From: Paracyclopina nana | Taxonomy: Eukaryota > Arthropoda > Copepoda > Cyclopoida > Cyclopettidae | Assembly (NCBI GenBank): GCA_019096065.1 | Contig: JAGUCH010000002.1 | Location: 17,248,501 to 17,312,500 of the forward strand | DNA: 64,000 nucleotides | Direction of reading: 5' to 3' | Part shown: piece by piece, positions 1 to 10,800 of the stretch | Layout of the letters: each line of letters starts with the position of its first letter | Numbering within the stretch: the first letter of the stretch is position 1 | The notes under the pieces: model-generated | Told to the model about the DNA's origin: nothing | Database searches by the model: none | What the model saw: the letters and a program-made list of their open reading frames with translations, nothing else | Made by a program: the position numbers and the translations under genes

Positions 1-671
1 AAAGGAGATATCTCAACAGGCTCTGTATGCCGATTTTCCATTGATTGCTCCAAATGAGCTTTCAATTCAGCCAGAGGATTGTCAAATGCACTATAATGTG
101 ATATCAGAAATTGTTTGTCTCTCTTGGCACTGAATCTTGTTTTTGAATTCAATAGCTCTTTTAGCTTTTTGACAAGAGTGTTTGACATTTTGCCAATGAA
201 ATCTTCCAAAGGAGATACATCAACAGGCTCTGTATACCGATTTTCAATTGATTGCTCCAAATGAGCTTTCAATTCAGCCAGAGGATTGTCAAATGCACAG
301 TAATGAGAGATCAAAAATTGTTTGTCTCTCTTGGCACTGAATCTTGTTTTTGAATTCAATAGCTCTTTTAGCTTTTTGACAAGAGTGTTTGACATTTTGC
401 CAATGAAATCTTCCAAAGGAGATACATCAACAGTCTCTGTATGCCGATTTTCCATTGATTGCTCTAAATGAGCTTTCAATTCAGCCAGAGGGTTGTCAAA
501 CTCTTTAATGTAATGTTTAAGCACAAATTTTTATCTTTAGTTGATGAAAAAACTGTGTTTTCTTTTAAGGATATTTCTAATTATCTTTAGCTGTTGATTA
601 GACATTTGATTAACAAATAATGAAAAATCCTTGTTTCTAAAGTCTTTATCAGGAAAATCCTTCATAGACAT
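1..671 (-). pseudogene. Partial N-terminal repeat-domain ORF of Helitron copy 1
   Basis: This matches the first part of the minus-strand ORF at 16,706-17,875, including its ATG (equivalent to 669-671 here). It holds tandem ~70-residue repeats with the recurring motif [13 protein letters not shown]. Two single-base differences from copy 2 in homopolymers near 525-565 shift the frame locally: a T run is one base shorter and a second T run one base longer. The rest of the protein lies outside the window. It is probably not functional as read. Confidence 0.65.
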
Positions 672-970
672 AGTGAAACTTTTGTATTGATTGTTTTGGG
701 TTAATATCCAATAGAATCTAAAAAGAGAAAAAAATATTTTTTAAATACATATCACAGTAAACACAAGTCACATATTGTTTTAATGATTTGAATTATTTCA
801 TGGATTTTTTGTTCAGCCAGAATCACTTAATGTTCTGTTCACATTTGTTGATTCTGAGTGAAGGAATTTGTGACTCTAACAGCTCTAGAGAGGTTGAGGA
901 TGAGTTTGAATGGGTGCTGCTCCAACTAGGAAGTCCTCTCACAAGGCCTTACGATTTTTCACTATTGCCA

Positions 971-2850
971 GCTAATCTGCAGCCAAAATGAGGTTGTCCT
1001 CCAGCCTTCCAGGATTGACCAAGGATGAGTTGGCCAGTGTGTACAGGTCCTAGAAGGTCATCAGGCATGGTGAAAATATTTTGAGGCAGCTGGTGATTTC
1101 ACGAGTCATGAAAGGAGGCATCTTCGTTTTACACTATTGCCCGCTAATCTGCAGAATGAGGTTGTCCTCCAGCCTTCCAGGATTGACCAAGGATGAGTTG
1201 GCCAGTGTGTACAGGTCCTAGAGGGTCATCAGGCATGATGAAAATATTTTGAGGCACCTGGTGATTTCACGAGTCATGAAAGGAAGCATCTTCGTTTTTC
1301 ACTATTGCCAGCTAATCTGCAGCCAAAATGAGGTTGTCCTCCAGCCTTCCAGGATTGACCAAGGATGAGTTGGCCAGTGTGTACAGGTCCTAGAGGGTCA
1401 TCAGGCATGATGAAAATATTTTGAGGCACCTGGTGATTTCACGAGTCATGAAAGGAAGCATCTTCGTTTTTCACTATTGCCAGCTAATCTGCAGCCAAAA
1501 TGAGGTTGTCCTCCAGCCTTCCAGGATTGACCAAGGATGAGTTGGCCAGTGTGTACAGGTCCTAGAGGGTCATCAGGCATGATGAAAATATTTTGAGGCA
1601 CCTGGTGATTTCACGAGTCATGAAAGGAAGCATCTTCGTTTTTCACTATTGCCAGCTAATCTGCAGCCAAAATGAGGTTGTCCTCCAGCCTTCCAGGATT
1701 GACCAAGGATGAGTTGGCCAGTGTGTACAGGTCCTAGAAGGTCATCAGGCATGGTGAAAATATTTTGAGGCAGCTGGTGATTTCACGAGTCATGAAAGGA
1801 GGCATCTTCGTTTTACACTATTGCCCGCTAATCTGCAGAATGAGGTTGTCCTCCAGCCTTCCAGGATTGACCAAGGATGAGTTGGCCAGTGTGTACAGGT
1901 CTTAGAAGGTCATCAGGCATGGTGAAAATATTTTGAGGCAGCTGGTGATTTCACGAGTCATGAAAGGAGGCATCTTCGTTTTACACTATTGCCCGCTAAT
2001 CTGCAGAATGAGGTTGTCCTCCAGCCTTCCAGGATTGACCAAGGATGAGTTGGCCAGTGTGTACAGGTCCTAGAGGGTCATCAGGCATGATGAAAATATT
2101 TTGAGGCACCTGGTGATTTCACGAGTCATGAAAGGAAGCATCTTCGTTTTTCACTATTGCCAGCTAATCTGCAGCCAAAATGAGGTTGTCCTCCAGCCTT
2201 CCAGGATTGACCAAGGATGAGTTGGCCAGTGTGTACAGGTCCTAGAGGGTCATCAGGCATGATGAAAATATTTTGAGGCACCTGGTGATTTCACGAGTCA
2301 TGAAAGGAAGCATCTTCGTTTTTCACTATTGCCAGCTAATCTGCAGCCAAAATGAGGTTGTCCTCCAGCCTTCCAGGATTGACCAAGGATGAGTTGGCCA
2401 GTGTGTACAGGTCCTAGAGGGTCATCAGGCATGATGAAAATATTTTGAGGCACCTGGTGATTTCACGAGTCATGAAAGGAAGCATCTTCGTTTTTCACTA
2501 TTGCCAGCTAATCTGCAGCCAAAATGAGGTTGTCCTCCAGCCTTCCAGGATTGACCAAGGATGAGTTGGCCAGTGTGTACAGGTCCTAGAGGGTCATCAG
2601 GCATGATGAAAATATTTTGAGGCACCTGGTGATTTCACGAGTCATGAAAGGAAGCATCTTCGTTTTTCACTATTGCCAGCTAATCTGCAGCCAAAATGAG
2701 GTTGTCCTCCAGCCTTCCAGGATTGACCAAGGATGAGTTGGCCAGTGTGTACAGGTCCTAGAGGGTCATCAGGCATGATGAAAATATTTTGAGGCACCTG
2801 GTGATTTCACGAGTCATGAAAGGAAGCATCTTCGTTTTTCACTATTGCTA
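971..2850. repeat. 172-bp tandem array (about 11 units), copy 1
   Basis: About eleven head-to-tail units of 172 bp start at 971, 1143, 1311, 1483, 1655, 1827, 1995, 2163, 2335, 2507 and 2679. Three of them are 168-bp variants missing a few bases after CTGCAG. Each unit contains the string TCATCAGGCATGATGAAAAT or a close variant. The array lies in the non-coding 5' region of the Helitron. Copy 2 has one unit fewer, so the array has changed length since the two copies split. Confidence 0.92.
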
Positions 2851-3392
2851 TCTTATCTGCAGCTAGTCTTCCTTGTCATCTTACTCCATTGAGCCAAAAC
2901 TGAAAATATCCTTTTTTTATTTTTCAAACAAAAAAATCAGAGTAACCTCACCTTTTTTCTTGGCATTTATGCTCCTTATTCTGGTAATTTGGGATTTTTT
3001 TCATGAAAATATTACCCAAGTATTTCCAGAGTTTAGCCAATTTTCCATGGCAATACTCGGCTCCTTTTACTGTGCTGCTTTTCCTGGCAATTTCGCCTGA
3101 TTTCCTCTTCAAAATAATTCTTTTCCCAAAAACTATTGCCAGTTTTCTTCCAGAATTTGGTCAATTTTTCATTGCAACCTGACCTGCTCGTCAAGGGAAA
3201 CATGGCCTGCTTTTCACATGAATTTTGGCGGGCTACTTTTGCCATTTTTCATCTGCAACTTGAGGCTCTTTTGAATCCCCACCAAATTTTCTCAGAAAAT
3301 CACAGGAATTAAAGCTTGTTTTACACCAACAGGCTGTCTCGAAACCGCGCTCATTGCAGCTGATGTTGTTGTTGTTTTTTCAGCTAACCAAC

Positions 3393-3701
3393 TAGTGATG
3401 GAACGAGCTCAAACTTGACTCGGTAACTCGAAAGCAAAACTTGGCTCGGACTAAATAAGCGTCCAACTCTGAACTCGCTCAAATAAATTTTGGCCGAACT
3501 CGAAAAAAATTTTGGCAGCTTGTTAGAACTCGAATATCAGCAAATCGGCAAATTTTTTAAGTAAATTGATGAAAAATCGGATGAACTCGGACAACTCGAC
3601 CTAGCTCATTTTCCATTAAAGGCAACTCAAACTTGCTCGGAAAAATTTTCAGCAACTCGGAACTCGCTTGAACCCAATTTTTTCAACTCATTCCATCACT
3701 A
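3393..3701. repeat. MITE-like element with TAGTGATGGAA termini
   Basis: The segment begins TAGTGATGGAACGAG and ends with the near inverse of that string (AACTCATTCCATCACTA). The interior is rich in repeated AACTCG/ACTCGG words. A second, end-truncated copy of the same terminus starts at 3764. The element also sits at the matching place in Helitron copy 2 (20,435-20,743), so it was inserted before the Helitron copies diverged. No clear target duplication could be assigned. Confidence 0.6.
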
Positions 3702-4319
3702 TAACCCAGAGCTGTACTATTAACGGCACTGCTATTACCAACTGTAACTGATTGACGTCACACTAGTGATGGAACAAGTTCCAACTCGACTCGGGCAACT
3801 TGAAAGGCAAACTCGATTCAGACTAGGGTCCTTTCTATGTGCTCACTTTTGGTTTTGAGGTACAAAAAATGTACCACGCAAAACCGTTTTTGCAAGACCG
3901 TTTTCATTGTTTATTTATGTTTTTGTTTACTTTTTACGTACTGGATGTTTACTTACTTTGTTTACTTCTATTGCTACTTGCCAAAGACCAATTTTTTTGT
4001 ACCATCAAAAACCATTTTTCAGTTTTATTTTTTGAACAAGCACATGGAAAGGTCCTAAATAAGCATTTAGCTTGAATTTGCTTGATAAATATTAAGGGGA
4101 ATTCAAAAAATTCGGAAGCAATTTTTTGTGAGCTCAAAAGTCAAACGAGCTAAAACTAGAAAAGCAAAAATTGGCCAAAGTTAAACAGCTGAATATTCAA
4201 AATTGTCATCTCAAACTCGCTCAGAACATTTTTCCCCAAATCGCAACTCGCTTTATCCTTTTCCATCCAACCAACTACACAAAAACGGCCGAAACTCACA
4301 CAATTTATGCATAAAATGT

Positions 4320-4409
4320 ACGGTTTCCTGGTACAGTTTACTATCTGGAAATTGGATCGCGACATAGGTCACAGCGAAATGTGGGGGGCGGGCCTTCGGC
4401 CCGCCCCCC
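4320..4409. repeat. Inner copy of the ~90-bp Helitron terminal repeat with hairpin
   Basis: A block of about 90 bp ending in a perfect hairpin (4383-4409: GGGGGGCGGGCC, 3-base loop, complement) is repeated at 4702-4791, where it forms the element end. The same pair occurs in copy 2 (about 21,362-21,451 and 21,744-21,833). A tRNA-like sequence lies between the two blocks. Confidence 0.8.
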
Positions 4410-4573
4410 ACTGTAAAAAATATGTCACTTATGAAAAAGTTTACAGGAAAAAATCAGAATTTTTATTTTGATGCCGCATATCTAAGCAAAAAAGTAGCCA
4501 ACCCCCAATTACAGCCTACAGCCTACCCTAATGTGCTCAATAAAGTAGCAGATAAAATGATAGTACAGTGTGT

Positions 4574-4646
4574 GTCTTAGGTGGCTCAATGGTAGAGCGT
4601 CTGGCTGTAGATCAGACTGTACCAGGTTCGAATCCGGCTCAGAACA
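4574..4646 (+). tRNA. tRNA-Tyr-like sequence, probably a tRNA-derived pseudogene
   Basis: A good A-box/D-arm (TGGCTCAATGGTAGAGC), a 5-bp anticodon stem with a 7-base loop whose anticodon would be GTA (Tyr), and a good B-box (GGTTCGAATCC) are present. The acceptor and T stems have mismatches, so the cloverleaf is imperfect. It lies inside the Helitron end between two terminal hairpin blocks. A nearly identical copy is at 21,616-21,688. It may be a pol III promoter or a captured tRNA fragment rather than a working tRNA. Confidence 0.45.
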
Positions 4647-4764
4647 GATATATTTTTCCATTTTTCTGGATCACAATTTACTTCCTGGTCGATATCCTGG
4701 TACGGTTTCCTGGTACAGTTTCCTGTCTGGAAATTTGATCACGACATAGGTCACAGCGAAATGT

Positions 4765-4791
4765 GGGGGGCGGGCCTTCGGCCCGCCCCCC
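4765..4791. repeat. Terminal hairpin of Helitron copy 1
   Basis: A perfect 12-bp stem (GGGGGGCGGGCC) closes a 3-base loop. Copies 1 and 2 are alike up to this hairpin and unrelated 1-2 bases beyond it, which marks the transposon boundary. Confidence 0.8.
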
Positions 4792-4828
4792 AAAAATGTG
4801 ATACAGAATTGATGTTTGTTCTCCAGAT

Positions 4829-7800
4829 GCTTTTCAGCCTCGGCCAACGATATCATCAAGATATGCAAGGACGATGACGGAGTCATCAAACTTGGCACTT
4901 TCTACAACGTGTGCATACAAGCTGAAATTATGCTTTCAAGGCCAAATTTCCTTTTTTTCCTGTTCTAGATGTTTATTGAGAATGGGATCAGAATCAACGA
5001 CTCCAGACTGAACAAAATGATGGGTGCAATCCGCAAAATCAAATCAGTAATCACTCAAATCCAAATTAACAATCATGACTCACTTTTATCATAGAAAAGG
5101 GATGGAATTGCAACCATCAACGATATCTCAGCCTTCCAAACGTAATTCAACACATATATATTTTTTTTAAAATTGTAAATTGTCAATTTTGCAGCATTCT
5201 GGATGACAACGTGGTGATACTCAACAAGCTGTTGCAGAGGGACATGGTGATTCCCAAATTCAAGGAGTTTTGCGCCAGCGTGGAGGAAATCTATGACCAT
5301 TGCAAGGAGAACTTTGACGGGGAGAACGCGAGCTACATTCCGCAGTTGGCTCGATATTCCAACAAATGCTGGGGAGTGTCCATTTGCACCGTGGACGGGC
5401 AAAGATACTCCATCGGCGACATCAACACGCCGTTCACCATCCAATCTTGCAGCAAGCCTTTCACCTATGGAATCTGCCTCAACGAGCTTGGCTCGGACGT
5501 GGTGCACAGATTTGTCGGCCATGAGCCAAGTGGACGCAACTTTAATGAAATTTGCCTGGATTCATCAAGTAAGACTCCATTAAAGCATTGCAACATTTTC
5601 TATTTTCATTAAAAATCATATATAATGCCTTATTGACAATTTCTAACATGACTACATTGGGAAAAAAATCAAAGTGCTACAGATTTGACTTTTTGAAGCA
5701 AATTTGCAGTTTTTAGGCTTCAAACTTCTTAAGCAAGATATTGAATTAAGATGAAATGTGAAAGTACTTAGCATGCCTGAGTCTCCTTTCTTGTCCACTC
5801 TAGGGATTTTATGTATGAAGTGAAAGATATTAGATAAGGCAATTTTAGATTTTAGCATATCAAAGTTACTTCCTTTTTAGACATCAGAAAATATGTTTCC
5901 CATTTTTATTGGGTACCGTCAATAAGGCCTAAAATGTTGTGGGTTTTAGGACCAAAAATATAGGTGGGTTTTAAGATATAAAAATGGGTTTAAAGCCTAC
6001 ACTTTTTTTGGATTCGGGTGCTTAGATCTAAGTTGAAAAATTGATTTGAGCGTTACCTTGGTTTCAAGATCTAAAAACAAGATTTTAAGATCTAACAGCA
6101 ACAAGAACTTGAAGTTTTCACAGCATATTTTTGTAACTGGAAAGCACAAATTATTAGCGCACCAAAATACCCATAAATACCAAAATAAATAAAAATTAAA
6201 AGTTTTTTCATAACTTCAATATCTTAAAAAAACATTCAACTGGATTTTAAAAACTAGGAACAAAAACTTGATGTTTTTTCAATGTAGGTCTTAAAACCAT
6301 ATGGGTAGATGTTAACATCCAAATATTAGGCTTTAGCATCCAAACCTTTAGATCTTAAGACCCAGAGCCAGAGGATGATTTTAGATCCTAAAGCCTACCC
6401 CTATTTTAGGGGAGAAGTCACTAAGGCCTAAAATAGGGGTAGGTTTTAGGATCTAAAATCATAGTGGGTTTTAAAGCCTACACTTTTTTGGCTCTGGGTT
6501 TTAAGATCTAAAGGTTTGGATGCTAAAGCCTAATATATGGGTGTTAACATCTAACCATGTGGGTTTTAAGATCTAAATTGAAAAAAACATCAAGTTTTAT
6601 TCCTAGTTTTTAAAATCCAGTCGAATGGTTTACTTAAGATCTTTTAGTTCTGAAAAGTGACTTTCAATAGAAAACTTGCAGGAACTTCATATTTTAATTT
6701 ATTTCATAAATTTGTATTTTCTCTTCAAAACGTGAAGAGCCATTAATAAACATGTATTTTGGTAAGCTAATAATATGTGCTTTCCAATAACAAAAATATG
6801 TTGTGAAACTTCAATTTCTTGTTACTGTCTAGTTTTGAAGATGTTAGATCTTAAAATCTTGTTCTTTAGATCTTGAAACCCAGGTACAGCTCAAATCAAT
6901 TTTTCAACTTAGATCTTAGTACCCAAATCCTAAAAAGTGTAGGCTTTAAAACCCATTTTTTAGCTCTTAAAACCCAACTGTATTTTAGGTCCTAAAACCC
7001 ACCACATTTTAGGCCTTAGTGACGGCACCCTATTTTAGGCATTTGTGACTTATCCCTTTTTACTTGTACTGCCTTGAATGTGAAACCTTAATTAGCAGAC
7101 TTATTTTTTCAGACTCTTTTAACACTCGATCAAATCTTTGTTTGCAGACAAACCTCACAATCCAATGCTGAATTCAGGTGCCATCATGACATCAGCACTG
7201 GCCAGCACACTCGTCGAGCCCAAGATGAAAAGCTCTGAGAAGTTTGACTATGTCCTCCAATATATGAGGGTATGCTATGATGCATATTTTGATGCGGTCC
7301 ACAGTCTGCATGATTAACGCGTTGATGCATTAGAAAATTGCAGGCGGAGAATTTGTGGGCTTCAACAATGCGGTGTTTCTGTCCGAGCGCGAAACTGCAG
7401 ACAGAAATTACGCCATGGCTTACTACATGAAGGAAAACAGGTGTTTTCCACCCAACACTAATTTGGCCGACATTATGGATCTCTACTTTCAGGTGAATTA
7501 ACAATGGCAATACCGTACACGCCCCTAATTCAAAACACTCGCGGTGCAATTTCCATTTTCCAATGAATTATTTTCTGTCCTCCTTTCTCTTTTACAATTT
7601 AAAGATTATTATGCTACATTGTGCAGTGGAGACTTGAATATGCCCATATTTTTGTGGCTAAGCTGAATTTTGTATTGGTTTTTTTTAATAAATTATTTTC
7701 TCCTTAAAAAGAAGCTTTTATTAGAAATTTGGGCGTTCTTATTTAGCGCGCGTACGGTAATTACTCTGCTCAAACGCGAATCACTGAAAATCGATGTCTA

Positions 7801-10800
7801 GTTTTTAAGAAATCGCGAAAAATAGCAAAATGTTGAATTTTTATGGCTCTATGTTAAAGAACTTTGATTTCGCCATTTTCTGATATTTGTGCTTTTGCTG
7901 ATTAATTTTTTTTTAAAGACATGCTCAATGGAAACGACGACTGAATCGCTGGCTGTGATGGGAGCCTCTTTGGCCAATGGAGGCATTTGCCCGCCCACGG
8001 GAGAGAAGGTCCTTGCTCCATACTCAGTCCGGAACATCTTGTCCCTCATGTTCACCTGTGGAATGTACAACTACTCTGGGGAGTTTTCATTCACGGTAAC
8101 CATGCATCTTCTCCTATGAATATGCTCTTATTCAACTCATATCAACCCGAGGGGTTGCCAAACCCAGACAAAATTTCCAGATTTCATAAATATGTTCATT
8201 TTCTGTAGGCTCATGTCCCAAGGGTTCATTTGGAAGTAATTTTGAAATCCCGTAACATAAAATTATCAAAAATCATCTTTTAATGTAAATGAGAAATTTA
8301 AATTTAAATAAAACATACTTAAGCTGAGCTACGCACTTTTTTAAATTTTATGTTACGGGAAGAGCTGGGCCAGAATTTCCAAATCACTTGCAAATAAATA
8401 TGAATGGACACAATCAGAAAATGTACACATTTTTGGTGGGGAATTTTGTTAATGCGAACAATGATGTCATTGTAGGTGGGCCTTCCAGCCAAATCCGGAG
8501 TGAGCGGAGCTTTGATCTTGGTGATTCCAAATGTGATGGGAATTGCTCTGTGGTCACCTCCTTTAGATGAGAAGGGCAATTCAGTGAGGGGAACGCAATT
8601 TTGCGAGGCAAGAGCATCCATTCCAATAATGAGAAACTTCTAACTGGGCATCCTTATTTCTCATAGGAGCTGGTGAAGCAGTTCAATTTTCACCGTTTTG
8701 ACAATTTGCTCCACTCTGAAAAGAAGTCGGATCCCCGACGAAGCATTTACAGCCAGAAAGGAGTGCCCATTGTCACCCTTTTGTTTGCAGCCAAAAAGGG
8801 AGATGTGGATGAAATCAGAAGGTAATAAGCCAAAGGCGTAAAGTTGCTAGATTCGCAGCGCCATCTAGCAAGGAAACATGAGCAAGTACATTTGACATGG
8901 CTGCACAACATTGGCGACCACCAATGGGCTATTTTTCGGCTTTGGCTGCACTAATTCCAAAAACTTTATTAATATGACATAATCCAAGGATAAAATGGCA
9001 CCCTTTCAAGCCATAAAACCATGCACAACTCGTGCAAAATTCCAAGCTTGTCATTGCCGCAACCAAATCGATCACAGGCAATCACAAATGGGCTATTTTT
9101 TGGCTTTTGGTGCACTAATTCCAAAAACTTAACTAGGTAAAGGCGTCCATAAATGGACAGCGGGGGGCGGGCCTACGGTTTCGAATGAAAGTAGCTTTCT
9201 GATGATTTTTTGCCACCATAATTGTAAATGATGCTGTTGCAACAAGAAAAAATACCAATTAGGTCATGAGAAACGGTTTGCATTGGCTGCACTGTTGCAA
9301 TAAATAAACTGGACAAATTGGCCACAGCTTACACAATTTTGATGACTCATTTGGAATTATCTATACATTATATAGTTTTGAAGATTACTTTTTTCCTTTC
9401 AATTAAAGTGTTAAAATTAAGAAATGGAAAAAAAAAAAAATAATTTCCGCAGATGAGCCTTGATCCACTACCCTCCTGTGTCATAGACAGCCACTCTATC
9501 AACTGAGCCAAGGAGGTTATTAGCAAAATAACTCCTTTGACTTTTTGTTAAGTTTGGCACTATTTCTCAGCAACTAGCATGCCAGGTTAGAGCAAGCCAA
9601 GCAGTACATTAGCATTGGCCTCAACCAGATAAGCCAACTGTCCATGCCACATTTTTTGGTGCTAGTTAGGCTAAGCTGGCAAAAAAGGAAATGACCCTGA
9701 TCATTACATAATGAATTGGGGTTGTGAATTTCCTTTATATCTCTGATGTCATAAAAAATTGTGCTCTTTCAAATATACTTTGTACATTTAATTGTTGAAG
9801 TTTGCTTTTCTCATCTACTCATTTATTAACTATGTGAAGACAAATGAAGTATATTAATGCTGTAAAATTAATACCTTAAAAAATGCTGCTCTTGGATTGT
9901 TCTTTGGTCCATCTTGATGAGTGCATGTGCTAACCATTCTGGTCAGCTTTTCCACATTATTGATCAAGATGGCAAAGAAGAAGGCTGGAGCAACAAGAGG
10001 AGGGAAGAGGGCTACCAGGGCCAATGCCCAGCCTAAGGAGGAGGTAATGGAGGTGGAGGTGGCAGTGACACCTCCAGAGCCCCTCATCAGCCAGGAAGCC
10101 ACCACGAGCCGTGAGGATGGCCTTGTTCAGATGGCAAAAAACATGAACATTTCTGAAAATGTCATGAACAAGGCCATTCAAAGGGCAAAGGCCAAGCAAG
10201 AAAGGTATTGTAATTTAATTTTCCTCTTTTTCAAATCTTCAAATAATTTTTTTTTGCTTCAGAAATCGAAAAAGAAATTTGGCCCAAAAGATGGCCAATA
10301 AGGCCATGAGGGAGGCTGCCAAAGAAGCCAAAATGGCTGCAGCAGCAACAGCAGCCTCCAACTCTGCCACATGGGAAGCCACTGAGGCTCCTGCTCCAGC
10401 AGCCCCTGACAAAGGTGCTGGAGGTCGCAGAGGCCATGGAGGTCCAAGAGGCCATGCTGGTTGGGGAGGACGTGGAAAACGAGGAAGCCGTGGAGGTCGT
10501 GGAGGCCGTGGAGGTCCCAGAGGCACTGGAGGCCATGGAGGTGGTGGCCAGCATCACCAGTGCTGTGGCGGTTGCCTTGCAGGCCAGCAGCAACAACCAC
10601 AACCACAGCAGCAGCAACAGCAACAGCAACAACAACAATTGGCTGCCCCTCTTCAGCCACTGCAGGCTCAGCCAAATTTGATGGCCAACATCCAGGCCCA
10701 GCAACTGGCCCTGAGGCTGCAGCTGCAAGCAGCAGCTGCAGCACCTTTTTTGTTGTGGCCCTCGCTATAATAAAAAAATAACAAACAAAAATCATTTCTG

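Larger units (their letters stand above)
1..4792 (-). mobile_element. Helitron copy 1, 5' part only (continues left of window)
   Basis: This stretch repeats 17,205-21,834 almost base for base, apart from a different number of 172-bp units and scattered single-base changes. Helitron genes in this family read on the minus strand, so this is the 5' part of an element whose coding body lies left of the window. Its right end is a perfect GC-rich hairpin at 4765-4791, and sequence identity with copy 2 stops there. The end lies only about 36 bp before a glutaminase splice acceptor, so most of that intron is transposon. Similarity between the copies looks very high by eye; no percentage was computed. 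Confidence 0.8.

Noticed and set aside
971-2850. Possible CRISPR-like array
   Set aside because: The 172-bp units are contiguous with no unique spacers, in a eukaryotic transposon. It is an ordinary tandem repeat.
3837-4137. Overlapping short ORFs on both strands, repeated at 20,879-21,179
   Set aside because: They lie in the non-coding 5' region of the Helitron, are AT-rich with no motif, and recur only because the Helitron is duplicated.
4383-4409. Hairpin as a bacterial-type terminator
   Set aside because: It has no T-run in the right place, the context is eukaryotic, and the hairpin marks a Helitron end.
1-4792. Copy 1 as a simple assembly duplication of 17,205-21,834
   Set aside because: Flanking sequences differ, the end falls exactly at the transposon hairpin, tandem-unit counts differ, and scattered substitutions separate the copies. 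Two insertions are more likely, though reads should confirm it.
5211-5612. Single-exon glutaminase fragment as an independent gene
   Set aside because: It is one exon of a 12-exon gene. The splice site at 5568/5569 and phase continuity with 7148 show this.
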